A stretch of 64,000 nt of DNA from Qipengyuania nanhaisediminis (GTDB lineage Bacteria; Pseudomonadota; Alphaproteobacteria; Sphingomonadales; Sphingomonadaceae): positions 558,001 to 622,000 of the forward strand of contig NZ_FOWZ01000001.1 in the NCBI RefSeq assembly GCF_900115585.1. Direction: 5' to 3'. Below are positions 8,716-16,275 of the stretch, in pieces; position 1 is the stretch's first letter, and the number at the start of each line of letters is the position of its first letter. The notes beneath the pieces are model-generated. The model saw only the letters and a list, made by a program, of their open reading frames with translations. It searched no databases and had not been told where the DNA came from. The translations under genes and the position numbers were made by a program.

Positions 8716-8747
8716 GGCCGCTCCGCGAGGGGCGGCCCTTCTATTTT
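8716..8747 (+). terminator. Intrinsic terminator after the plcP-agt operon
   Basis: GGCCGCTCC (8716-8724) pairs with GGGGCGGCC (8729-8737) with one G-T wobble and a 4-base loop, followed by CTTCTATTTT. It lies between the glycosyltransferase stop and the trcR start. Confidence 0.7.
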
Positions 8748-8770
8748 CAGACTTGAGAAAAGGCATATTC

Positions 8771-9505
8771 ATGGCCGACCAACCCACTCCGCTGATGCCG
8801 CATGCGACCGCCACCTGGCTGGTCGACAACACCGGTCTTTCGTTCGAACAGATCGCCGAGTTCTGCGGCCTCCACATCCTGGAAGTCCAGGCCATGGCCG
8901 ACGATCTCGCCAGCAGCAAGTACACCGGTCGCGACCCGCTCCATTCGGGCGAGCTGACGCAGGAAGAAATCGAGAAGGGGCAGGCCGATCCGGAATACCG
9001 GCTCAAGATGCAGCGCGCGCCCGTCGCGGTCAGCCGCACTAAGGGCCCGCGCTACACGCCGGTTTCGAAGCGGCAGGACAAGCCCGACGGTATTGCATGG
9101 TTGCTGCGTAGCCATCCGGAAGTTTCGGACGCCCAGATTTCCAAGCTCATCGGCACAACGCGCAACACGATCACCGCGATCCGTGAGCGTAGCCACTGGA
9201 ACATCCAGAACATCCAGCCCAAGGATCCGGTCACTCTGGGCCTGTGTTCGCAGCGCGAGCTTGATGCCGTCGTCGCCAAGGCAGCCAAGAACAAGCCCGT
9301 GACCGAAGAGGGTGAGGCTGCGGCAACACCCAGCGGTGTCAGCGATCGCGAAAAGCTGATCGAAGAACTGCGCGCCGAACGCGATGCCAATGAAAAGGCC
9401 GCCGCCGAAGCTGCACAGGAAGCCGAGGCCGAGGAATGGCTGCGCGCCAAGCGTGCGGCCGAAGAAGCGGGCGAAGCACCTGCGGCCCCTTCCGACGAGG
9501 GCTGA
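8771..9505 (+). CDS. trcR: Cell cycle transcriptional regulator TrcR (DUF1013)
   Basis: A 244-residue protein of the DUF1013 family, now commonly named TrcR and restricted to Alphaproteobacteria. The core, MPHATATWLVDNTGLSFEQI and PDGIAWLLRSHPEVSDAQISKLIGTT, holds two helix-turn-helix-like segments, so it should bind DNA. The C-terminal 70 residues are alanine- and glutamate-rich and predicted helical. The ATG at 8771 has AAAAGG 8 bases upstream; an upstream in-frame extension is not credible because it would run through the terminator hairpin. It is monocistronic, bounded by terminators on both sides. Its targets cannot be inferred here. Confidence 0.88.
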   Translation: MADQPTPLMPHATATWLVDNTGLSFEQIAEFCGLHILEVQAMADDLASSKYTGRDPLHSGELTQEEIEKGQADPEYRLKMQRAPVAVSRTKGPRYTPVSKRQDKPDGIAWLLRSHPEVSDAQISKLIGTTRNTITAIRERSHWNIQNIQPKDPVTLGLCSQRELDAVVAKAAKNKPVTEEGEAAATPSGVSDREKLIEELRAERDANEKAAAEAAQEAEAEEWLRAKRAAEEAGEAPAAPSDEG

Positions 9506-9529
9506 ATTTCCTCCGACATACGATACGCG

Positions 9530-9568
9530 AAGGGCGGGCGAGGCACAGAGCTTCGCCCGCCCTTTTTG
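9530..9568 (+). terminator. Strong intrinsic terminator after trcR
   Basis: A perfect 12-bp stem, AAGGGCGGGCGA (9530-9541) with TCGCCCGCCCTT (9553-9564), an 11-base loop and a run of T residues at 9563-9567. Confidence 0.9.
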
Positions 9569-9603
9569 CTTGCGTTTAGTGCGAGATAGGCCATGTTACT
9601 GAC

Positions 9604-11307
9604 ATGGATGTAAGCAAGTATACCTATCACCATCCGACGCCGTGGGACGCGAAGTTCGAAGTGGCCAGCCTGCCCGATCTGCTGGCCAAGACGACCGCGA
9701 AGAATCCGCAGGCGCCGTTCCTCCATTTTCTGGGACGGACCTATACCTACGGCGAGATTTTCGCCGATGCGCAGCGCTTCGCTGCTGGACTGATCGAAAT
9801 GGGGATCGCCAAGGGCGACAGGGTCGGACTGTTCCTGCCCAATGTCCCGATTTACGCCTCGGCATATTATGGTGCGATGATGGCTGGTGCGATCGTCGTG
9901 AACTTCTCGCCGCTCTACACGGTCGAGGAACTGAGCTGGCAAGTCGAAGATTCCGGCACCCGCGTCCTCGTGACCGTTGATGTGCCCGAACTATACGGAA
10001 CTGCCGAGCAGGTTCTTGAGGAATCGAGCCTCGAAAAACTGGTGGTTGGATCGCTGGCGGATATGCTCCCGTCGCTGAAGGGCCTCGCATACAAGCTCTT
10101 CAAGCGTAGCCAGATTGCCAAATTGCCCAAGGGGAAGTCGAGTGCTTCTGTCCGGCGCTGGTCGGATGTCCAGGGCGACCTCGCTTGGGCCAACTGGCTG
10201 GATGGACGACCGCCCCAACTGCCCAGTATCGATATCGAGAACGATATCGCCCTGCTCCAGTATACCGGCGGCACGACCGGGCGGCCCAAGGGCGCCATGC
10301 TCGGGCATTCCCAGCTTGCGATGAACGCGCAGCAGGTCGCCGGCCTCAACCCTTACGGCGATCCATCGAGCGAAGTTTTCATGGGCGCATTGCCATTCTT
10401 CCATGTCTTCGCAAATACCGCGCTCTTGAACCACGCCATGGTGACCGGCGCTTCGATCGCCATGGTCCCGCGCTTCGAGGCAGGGCAGGTGTTGGAGACC
10501 ATTGCAAAGTACAAGACCACCGGGTTTCCGGGCGTCCCCACGATGTTCCAGGCACTGCTCGACCATCCCAAGCTCTCTTCGACCGATGTCTCGTCGATCA
10601 AGGTGTGCATTTCCGGGGGCGCGCCCATGCCCGCGCCGGTCCACACCAAGTTCGAGGAAACGACCGGGGTTCGCATCGTCGAAGGATACGGACTTACGGA
10701 AAGTTCGGGCGTAGTGTCGGCCAATCCCTATGAGGGGGTGCGCAAGAAAGGCACGATCGGCCAGGTGGTGATGGGCACCGAGGTCATTTTCCTCGACAAG
10801 GAAGATCCCACGAAACTCGCCCCCGAAGGAGAACCTGGCGAACTGGCGGTTCACGGACCGCAGATCATGCGCGGTTACTGGAACCGTCCGGACACCGATG
10901 CCGACACGTTCGTCGAACGCGACGGCAAACGCTATCTTCGCACTGGAGACGTCGCGACGATGGATGAGGACGGATTCCTCGAAATTGTCGATCGCATCAA
11001 GGACATGATCGCCGTGGGCGGATTCAAGGTCTTCCCGAGCCAGGTGGAGGATGTCCTGCTCGAAAACGCCGCGGTCAAGGAAGCGCTCGTGATCGGCATT
11101 CCGGACGATTACCTTGGCGAGTGTCCGAAAGCCTATGTGACGCTGAACGCCGATGCCGAAACGGACGGCGACGCCCTGCGCCAATGGCTCAACGCTCGCA
11201 TCGGCAAGCACGAACGCGTGTGCGGTGTCGAAGTACGCGAAGAACTGCCCAAGACCATGATCGGCAAGCTCGACCGCAAGGCTTTGCGCGCCGAAGTGCT
11301 CGACTGA
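9604..11307 (+). CDS. fadD: Long-chain fatty-acid-CoA ligase
   Basis: A 567-residue ANL-superfamily AMP-binding enzyme that activates fatty acids to acyl-CoA with ATP. The P-loop-like signature YTGGTTGRPKGAM lies near residue 219, the adenylate motif EGYGLTESSG near 360, LRTGDVA near 440, and the C-terminal catalytic lysine region GKLDRKALR at the end. Length and motifs match FadD. It is monocistronic, between the trcR terminator and a bidirectional terminator shared with the convergent bactofilin gene. An acyl-CoA dehydrogenase at 55150 and etfBA at 39140 supply later beta-oxidation functions in the same window. Chain-length specificity is inferred. Confidence 0.92.
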   Translation: MDVSKYTYHHPTPWDAKFEVASLPDLLAKTTAKNPQAPFLHFLGRTYTYGEIFADAQRFAAGLIEMGIAKGDRVGLFLPNVPIYASAYYGAMMAGAIVVNFSPLYTVEELSWQVEDSGTRVLVTVDVPELYGTAEQVLEESSLEKLVVGSLADMLPSLKGLAYKLFKRSQIAKLPKGKSSASVRRWSDVQGDLAWANWLDGRPPQLPSIDIENDIALLQYTGGTTGRPKGAMLGHSQLAMNAQQVAGLNPYGDPSSEVFMGALPFFHVFANTALLNHAMVTGASIAMVPRFEAGQVLETIAKYKTTGFPGVPTMFQALLDHPKLSSTDVSSIKVCISGGAPMPAPVHTKFEETTGVRIVEGYGLTESSGVVSANPYEGVRKKGTIGQVVMGTEVIFLDKEDPTKLAPEGEPGELAVHGPQIMRGYWNRPDTDADTFVERDGKRYLRTGDVATMDEDGFLEIVDRIKDMIAVGGFKVFPSQVEDVLLENAAVKEALVIGIPDDYLGECPKAYVTLNADAETDGDALRQWLNARIGKHERVCGVEVREELPKTMIGKLDRKALRAEVLD

Positions 11308-11335
11308 GGACTTGTCGGCCTATTCCATGAAAGAA

Positions 11336-11370
11336 GAAGGTCGCCCTGCGTCGTGCGCAGGGCGACCTTC
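11336..11370. terminator. Bidirectional terminator between fadD and the bactofilin gene
   Basis: A perfect 15-bp stem: GAAGGTCGCCCTGCG (11336-11350) with CGCAGGGCGACCTTC (11356-11370) and a 5-base loop. It lies between two convergent genes. The minus-strand side is followed by T-rich TTTCATGG-like sequence; the plus-strand side is not T-rich. Confidence 0.7.
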
Positions 11371-11394
11371 ATCCCCTCCAAACTGTAAGCGGCT

Positions 11395-11856
11395 TTAGCT
11401 GGCGACCTGGAGGTCCGGCTTGCTCGCCTGCTGCTGCTGCGGCGCCGCTGCGGCGGGCTTTGCATCGCGGTGTGCGAAGCGGCCCTCTACCTGTGCGCCC
11501 TGTTCGATGGTCAGCGCATCGTAAAATACGTCGCCATTGATCTTGGCGGTTTTCAGGATGACCAGTTCGCGGGCAGTAATCGATCCATTGACGGTGCCCG
11601 CCAGGCGGGCACTTTCCGCCTTGATCGCGCCGGTCACGGTGCTGGTTTCGCCCTGCACCAGGCTGGAGCAGGAGATGTCGCCTTCGACGCTGCCGTCGAT
11701 ATGCAGGTCGGCCGAAGCCTTGATGTCGCCCTTGATGGCAAGGTCCGAACCGAGGACCGAAAACGTGGAATTGCTCTTGCTGGCCATGGGTGCGCTGCGT
11801 CCGGAATTAGTGGGCGTGGGCGAGCTCGGGGGCTCGGCGGATTTCTTCGAGAACAT
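11395..11856 (-). CDS. Bactofilin (polymer-forming cytoskeletal protein)
   Basis: A 153-residue bactofilin. After a disordered N-terminus (MFSKKSAEPP, proline-rich), residues about 30-125 form the beta-helical DUF583 core, with regularly spaced DLHIDGSVEGDI, SARLAGTVNGSI and TAKINGDVFYDALTIEQGAQVEGRF repeats. The tail is glutamine and alanine-rich. Bactofilins polymerise at the membrane and position cell-wall enzymes. The ATG at 11856 lies inside the 3' end of the upstream M23 peptidase gene (50-base overlap) with GGAG about 11 bases upstream. The M23-bactofilin pair is a recurring morphogenesis module. Confidence 0.92.
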   Translation of the reverse strand: MFSKKSAEPPSSPTPTNSGRSAPMASKSNSTFSVLGSDLAIKGDIKASADLHIDGSVEGDISCSSLVQGETSTVTGAIKAESARLAGTVNGSITARELVILKTAKINGDVFYDALTIEQGAQVEGRFAHRDAKPAAAAPQQQQASKPDLQVAS

Positions 11857-12964
11857 GGGGGGCTGTCTCCAGGAAGGTGCGCGGATTGACCGCCTTGTTG
11901 TTGATCCGGACCTCAAAATGGAGGTGGGGACCGGTGGAGCGACCCGTGCTGCCGATCGCGCCGATGGTGTCGCCTGCGCCGACCTGCTGGCCGACCTTGG
12001 CGTTGAAGCGCGACATATGCGCATAGCGTGTCATCAGGCCATTGCCGTGGGTGATCTCGACCGTGTTGCCGTAACCGCCCTTGCGGCCGACGAAGGTGAT
12101 GCGGCCCTTGGCGGCAGCATAGATCGGGGTGCCAGTCGCGCCGCGGAAATCGAGGCCGTTATGCATCGCTGCGCGGCCGTTGAAGGGATCGCGGCGATAG
12201 CCGAAGCCCGACGAGATCAGGTCCTTGCGGGCCGGGGCGAACTGGGGGACGCCTTCAAGTGCCTGTTCGAGAGCGGCCATGCGCTCCATCGACAGGCCGA
12301 GGCGCTCGAAGCGCGGATCGATCGAGCCGTCGGCGGCAGTGGCCAGGCCGTCGAGCGGACCACCCATCGCCTGGTTACGGCTGGTGCGGATCACCTGCGC
12401 CGGGTTGAGGTCGAGCTTCTTGAGCGCTTCTGCGGCGCGCTGCGCACGCCAGTCAGCATAGCGGGTCAGTCCTTCGACTACGGCAAGCTGGCGGGCTTCG
12501 ATGCGGGCGAGCTTGGCGGCTTCGGGGAACGCGGCGGAAACCTTTTCGACCGTGGCGGCGGCTTCACCGGTCGAATCGGATACGGCCGTGTCCACCTTGA
12601 GATCTTCGGGGAGCAGTTCTGCGACGCCTTCAATGAATTCCATCCGGCGGTCGAGATCGTCGCTCACCGCGTCGAGATCTTCGCTATAGGCGGCGAAACG
12701 TTCTTCCTGGGTGGCGACCTTGGCTTCGCGATCGAGCAGGAGGTCGCGATCTGCGGAGGCGCGGTACTGCGCCCAGCCGGCAATTGCCATCGACAGCGCC
12801 CACACCAGAAGGACCGTGACGGCCACTGCCGCTGCGGTCATCTGTACGCGCGATGAAATGGTGATGAAGCGAACCTGGCCTTCGGAGCGCATGAAAAATT
12901 CGCGATCCGGAAACCAGCTCTTGATACGGGCAATGCGCCCGCCGCTTGCGATGTCTTTATCCAA
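11807..12964 (-). CDS. Membrane-anchored M23 family peptidoglycan endopeptidase (LytM)
   Basis: A 385-residue peptidase. A cytoplasmic N-terminus of about 40 residues precedes one membrane helix (about 43-66, AAAVAVTVLLVWALSMAIAGW). A coiled-coil region follows (about 68-110), then a periplasmic LytM domain. The zinc ligands are intact: HNGLDFRG supplies the first histidine and aspartate, and PHLHFEVR supplies the H-x-H pair. It should cleave peptide cross-links in the cell wall. The downstream bactofilin overlaps its 3' end by 50 bases, which suggests the two act together in cell-shape control. The upstream 243-base intergenic region is unusually rich in GANTC sites. Confidence 0.92.
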   Translation of the reverse strand: MDKDIASGGRIARIKSWFPDREFFMRSEGQVRFITISSRVQMTAAAVAVTVLLVWALSMAIAGWAQYRASADRDLLLDREAKVATQEERFAAYSEDLDAVSDDLDRRMEFIEGVAELLPEDLKVDTAVSDSTGEAAATVEKVSAAFPEAAKLARIEARQLAVVEGLTRYADWRAQRAAEALKKLDLNPAQVIRTSRNQAMGGPLDGLATAADGSIDPRFERLGLSMERMAALEQALEGVPQFAPARKDLISSGFGYRRDPFNGRAAMHNGLDFRGATGTPIYAAAKGRITFVGRKGGYGNTVEITHGNGLMTRYAHMSRFNAKVGQQVGAGDTIGAIGSTGRSTGPHLHFEVRINNKAVNPRTFLETAPHVLEEIRRAPELAHAH

Positions 12965-13044
12965 AACGACCCGTCCCTTGGTCTTTGACCCTTGTTTGAG
13001 ATCGCTAACAAAGGTTCCCGGGAAAATCGAATAAACCCTTACCG

Positions 13045-13165
13045 GAATCCACGAGTCGATGATTTGGCGGGACGAGTCGTTTCATCGACGCGAAATTTCC
13101 GATCAAAACCGGGAACCAAAGATTAAGTCGGTGTTTACCACGCGGCGCATGATTCGGTCCGATTC
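13045..13165. promoter_or_regulatory. Cluster of five GANTC (CcrM methylation) sites between divergent operons
   Basis: GANTC occurs at 13045-13049, 13053-13057, 13074-13078, 13151-13155 and 13161-13165 in the gap between the M23-bactofilin operon and nadD. Chance expectation is about one per 256 bases. CcrM methylates GANTC in Alphaproteobacteria, and GcrA-type control uses such sites in promoters. A near match to a CtrA box (TTAA, 7 bases, TTTA) is at 13123-13137. Confidence 0.45.
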
Positions 13166-13207
13166 TGGCGCGCTGACAAGCATTTGCCGCAGTGCTAGGC
13201 GGTGGGA

Positions 13208-13879
13208 ATGACGTACCGCGCGAATGGACGGCGAATCGGCCTGTTGGGCGGGAGTTTCAATCCCGCGCATGGCGGCCACAGGCGCATATCGCTTTTCGCG
13301 CGCGAGGCGCTGGGACTGGACGAAGTCTGGTGGCTGGTTTCTCCCGGTAATCCCCTCAAACCCAAGGAGGGCATGGCTCCGTTAGCCGCTCGCCTTTCCT
13401 CGGCGATGGAGCAGGCCCGCCGCGCGCCGATCCGCGCGACCGCAATCGAACGCGAGCTGGGGACGCGGTTTACCGTCGATACGCTGGGCGCGATCCAGCG
13501 GCGTTATCCCAAGCACGATTTCGTGTGGCTCATGGGGTCCGATAACCTTGCCCAGTTCCATCGCTGGCGCGACTGGCGGGGGATCGCGCGAAGGATGCCG
13601 ATTGCGGTCATCGCGCGGCCCGGCTATGATGGTGCCGCTATCGCAAGCCCCGCGATGGCCTGGCTGGGGCGCTTTCGTGTTCCTCTCGCCAGCTTTGCTA
13701 ATGGGGGCGAATGGAGCGCACCGGCACTGGTGACATTGCGTTTCGATCCCGACCCGCGTTCGGCCACGGCAATCCGCCGCGCCGATCCCGACTGGGCATC
13801 ACGCCACGCCGGTAAAACCCTTCGAGACCAGGTGACTCATCGTCCGATCCCGTCACGGGAGGAAACAACTGCGCCATGA
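13208..13879 (+). CDS. nadD: Nicotinate-nucleotide adenylyltransferase
   Basis: A 223-residue NadD, which adenylylates nicotinate mononucleotide in NAD synthesis. The nucleotidyltransferase signature GLLGGSFNPAHGGHRRIS is at the N-terminus (G-x-F-x-P-x-H-x-G-H), and a C-terminal SATAIRR segment corresponds to the S-x-T-x-x-R motif. The ATG at 13208 has AGG 8 bases upstream; an in-frame GTG lies 6 bases earlier. nadD-rsfS-rlmH is a conserved bacterial gene order and the next two genes follow it here. The C-terminus (about 15 residues, PIPSREETTAP) is extended and probably disordered. Confidence 0.93.
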   Translation: MTYRANGRRIGLLGGSFNPAHGGHRRISLFAREALGLDEVWWLVSPGNPLKPKEGMAPLAARLSSAMEQARRAPIRATAIERELGTRFTVDTLGAIQRRYPKHDFVWLMGSDNLAQFHRWRDWRGIARRMPIAVIARPGYDGAAIASPAMAWLGRFRVPLASFANGGEWSAPALVTLRFDPDPRSATAIRRADPDWASRHAGKTLRDQVTHRPIPSREETTAP

Positions 13880-13948
13880 TGCGCGTTGCCTTTCCCATGA
13901 TACCCACGGTCTCTTCGACCCCCGCATTCAGGAGTACGATGCACGCCT

Positions 13949-14368
13949 ATGACACAGGCGCATACCAACCCGGCCAGTTCCGGGACCGACACGGCGAAGG
14001 TGGTTCGCATGGCTGATGCCAAGGACGATCCGCTGCTTTCGCTCGTGCTCAAGCAACTCGACGACGACCAGGCGCAGGAGATCGTTACCATCGATCTCGA
14101 AGGGAAGACCTCGATTGCCGATCACATGGTGATCGCTTCGGGCCGCTCTACCCGCCAGGTGGCTTCGATGGCTCAAAAGCTTGCCGAAACGGTCAAGAAA
14201 GAGGGCTTCGGCCCGGTGAAACTCGAAGGCCTTCCGGCAGCGGACTGGGTCCTGATCGACGCCGGTGACGTCGTGGTGCACCTCTTCCGCCCCGAAGTCC
14301 GCAGCTTCTACAATCTGGAGCGCATGTGGGCGTTCGGTGATGCGCCACCGGTAGCCGGCATGGCGTAA
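13949..14368 (+). CDS. rsfS: Ribosome silencing factor RsfS
   Basis: A 139-residue RsfS, which binds ribosomal protein L14 and blocks subunit joining in starved cells. The core matches the family: LLSLVLKQLDDDQAQEIVTIDLEGKTSIADHM, SGRSTRQVASMA, and DWVLIDAGDVVVHLFRPEVRSFYNLERMW. The start is uncertain. The ATG at 13949 lacks a close ribosome binding site, and an in-frame ATG at 14009 (MADAKDDPLL) begins where most family members begin. The best AGGAG serves a short out-of-frame reading frame starting at 13939. A structured repeat follows the stop. Confidence 0.92.
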   Translation: MTQAHTNPASSGTDTAKVVRMADAKDDPLLSLVLKQLDDDQAQEIVTIDLEGKTSIADHMVIASGRSTRQVASMAQKLAETVKKEGFGPVKLEGLPAADWVLIDAGDVVVHLFRPEVRSFYNLERMWAFGDAPPVAGMA

Positions 14369-14376
14369 TCGTCTTG

Positions 14377-14454
14377 CGCTCGCGCGTCCGCGCGAGCGTC
14401 CTCGGTGCCATTCCTCCGCTTCGCTGCGGGCACCTGCGGGCGGGCAGTCGCCCT
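14377..14454 (+). repeat. Structured dispersed repeat, copy A
   Basis: A 78-base element in the gap between rsfS and rlmH, about 80% alike at the ends to a second copy at 54991-55070. Shared blocks are CGCTCGC, GCGAGCGTCCTCGG and CCTGCGGGCGGGC followed by GTCGCCCT. The first hairpin is a 10-bp stem, 14377-14386 with 14389-14398. A second hairpin pairs GGTGCC with GGCACC around an inner CCGC/GCGG stem. Differences between the copies fall in the loops or are compensatory in stems. Confidence 0.6.
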
Positions 14455-14498
14455 CTGACTGCCGTGACTCCGGCCAGGTGAGACCACGGGTTCGTGCT

Positions 14499-14921
14499 TT
14501 GCTTCTCCATATTATCGCTCGTGGAAAGATTGCCCGCTCGCCGGAGGCGGAGCTCGTGGCACGGTATGAGAAACGGCTGACATGGCCGGTGAAACTTACC
14601 GAGTTGCCCGAGACCGGCGGGCGGATCCCGGAGCCGCAATCGCCCTATAAAACCGTGCTCCTGGACGAGCGCGGCAAGGATATTTCGTCCGAGAAGCTGG
14701 CCGCAACTCTCGAGCGCTGGCGCGATGATGGCATGCGTGAATGTCGCTTCGTTCTGGGCGCGGCAGACGGACATTCGGAGCAAGAGCGAGGCGAAGCGGA
14801 CCTCCTGCTCGCCTTCGGCAAGGCGACCTGGCCGCACCTTCTGGCGCGAGCGATGCTCGCCGAACAATTGTACCGCGCGACGACGATCATCGCCGGTCAC
14901 CCCTATCATCGCAGTGGGTGA
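14499..14921 (+). CDS. rlmH: 23S rRNA (pseudouridine1915-N3)-methyltransferase RlmH
   Basis: A SPOUT-fold methyltransferase of about 140 residues that modifies helix 69 of 23S rRNA. Family features are LHIIARGKI at the start, VLLDERGKDISSEKLA, FVLGAADGHS and the C-terminal knot LARAMLAEQLYRA followed by IIAGHPYH. I chose TTG at 14499, giving MLLHIIARGK, because that is the usual N-terminus; a GTG at 14478 would add seven residues. Neither start has a strong ribosome binding site. The glycine-rich SAM loop is intact. It follows rsfS, as in most bacteria, separated by the structured repeat. Confidence 0.88.
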   Translation: MLLHIIARGKIARSPEAELVARYEKRLTWPVKLTELPETGGRIPEPQSPYKTVLLDERGKDISSEKLAATLERWRDDGMRECRFVLGAADGHSEQERGEADLLLAFGKATWPHLLARAMLAEQLYRATTIIAGHPYHRSG

Positions 14922-14939
14922 TGGGGCAGTAATGGCGTC

Positions 14940-16172
14940 ATGATCCGCGCCGCAGCCATTTCCACGGCCCTGTTGATTGCCCTTGTCCTCGCCTTGCCGG
15001 GGACCGCATCGCCCGGTGGCGCAAGCGCTGCGGCCGCCCTTGGTGCGAGCGGCGCGCGCGAGGCGCTCGAGGCAGCGCGCCAGCAGCAACGCAATGCCCG
15101 TGCGCGGGCAGAGCGGCTCGAGCAGAGGGCGAGCCGTTTGCAGGAAAGTGCAGGCAAGGCGCAAAGCGAGGCGGCCGCGCTTGCTGCGCGCGTCCAGCAA
15201 TCCGAAGCTGCCATTGCCGCGTCGGAGGCGGAACTGGCCCTGCTCAACATTCAGAAACAGAACCTCGATCGCCAGCTCTCGCGGAAGCGGGAACCGCTCA
15301 TGCGGCTCACTGCGGCTCTGCAGACCATGGCACGCCGCCCCCTGGCCCTGGCGGCACTCCAGCCTGGCTCGCTGGAAGATCTGGTGCACACAAGGGCTGC
15401 CCTGTCGGCCGCAATCCCGATCGTGAAAGAGCGGACATCCGGCCTGCGATCCGAACTCGATCTCGCGCGCGATGTCGAGACGCGACAGCTGCAAACACTC
15501 GAAAGCCTGCGAGCGGCCGAAGCCAGCCTCGATTCGCGCAGGCGCAATATGCTCGCCCTTGCGGAGAAAGAGCGGTTGCAAGCCCAGCGCGCCGCTGGCG
15601 GCGCTTCGCGAGAGGCCGAACGCGCCCTGTTCCTCGCAGAAGAGGCCCGGGACCTCGACAGCCTGGTAGGCGACCTTGAGGCGGCGGCCGCGATGCGAAG
15701 CCGCCTGGCTGCACTGCCCGGGCCGGTGCTGCGGCCGGGAAGCGCGCCTGCAGCAACCTCGCCCATTGCTGCGGCCACACCTCGGCCTCTGCCGAGCTCA
15801 ACCGCTGCTCCGGATCGCTATATCCTGCCTGTCGGGGGCCGCGTCGTGACCGGCTTCGGTGATCCCGATGCGAGCGGCGAGCGCAGTTCCGGTCTGGCGA
15901 TGGCGGCGCGGCCCCGCGCGCAGGTCGTTGCTCCCGGCGAGGGGCGTGTCGTGTTCGCCGGACCATACCGGGGCTTCGGCGCAATCGCGATTATCGAACA
16001 CGCCAATGGCTGGACCAGCCTCATTACGGGGATGTCACGCGTATCGGTGGCGGTCGGGCAGTCGGTCACGGCAGGCTCTCCGCTCGGACAAGCCGGCCCT
16101 GCAGGATCGCAAGTGGCGCTCGAGGTTCGCAGGGATGGCGAACCGGTCAATCCGCTCGACCTTCTACGCTAG
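14940..16172 (+). CDS. envC: EnvC-like murein hydrolase activator with degenerate LytM domain
   Basis: A 410-residue secreted protein. A signal peptide (about residues 1-34) is followed by a long alanine, arginine and glutamate-rich coiled coil (about 40-250) and a C-terminal LytM-fold domain (about 300-405). The zinc ligands of M23 peptidases are missing: the usual H-x-x-x-D site reads SGLAMAAR and the H-x-H site reads VALEVR. Such catalytically dead proteins activate amidases during septum splitting, as EnvC does in E. coli. The gene precedes ctpA, the standard alphaproteobacterial order. The start is ATG at 14940, 18 bases after rlmH. Confidence 0.88.
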   Translation: MIRAAAISTALLIALVLALPGTASPGGASAAAALGASGAREALEAARQQQRNARARAERLEQRASRLQESAGKAQSEAAALAARVQQSEAAIAASEAELALLNIQKQNLDRQLSRKREPLMRLTAALQTMARRPLALAALQPGSLEDLVHTRAALSAAIPIVKERTSGLRSELDLARDVETRQLQTLESLRAAEASLDSRRRNMLALAEKERLQAQRAAGGASREAERALFLAEEARDLDSLVGDLEAAAAMRSRLAALPGPVLRPGSAPAATSPIAAATPRPLPSSTAAPDRYILPVGGRVVTGFGDPDASGERSSGLAMAARPRAQVVAPGEGRVVFAGPYRGFGAIAIIEHANGWTSLITGMSRVSVAVGQSVTAGSPLGQAGPAGSQVALEVRRDGEPVNPLDLLR

Positions 16173-16275
16173 GCGGTCGGTCGAAAAACCGTTCCCTTGC
16201 GGGACAGCTTGCGGCTCATCTTTCATTCACGCCGCGTGCGCTATACAATGCGCATACGTTTGAAGGATATTGCCG

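Noticed and set aside
14377-14454. CRISPR or tandem repeat array
   Set aside because: Only two copies 40 kb apart, no spacers and no cas genes.
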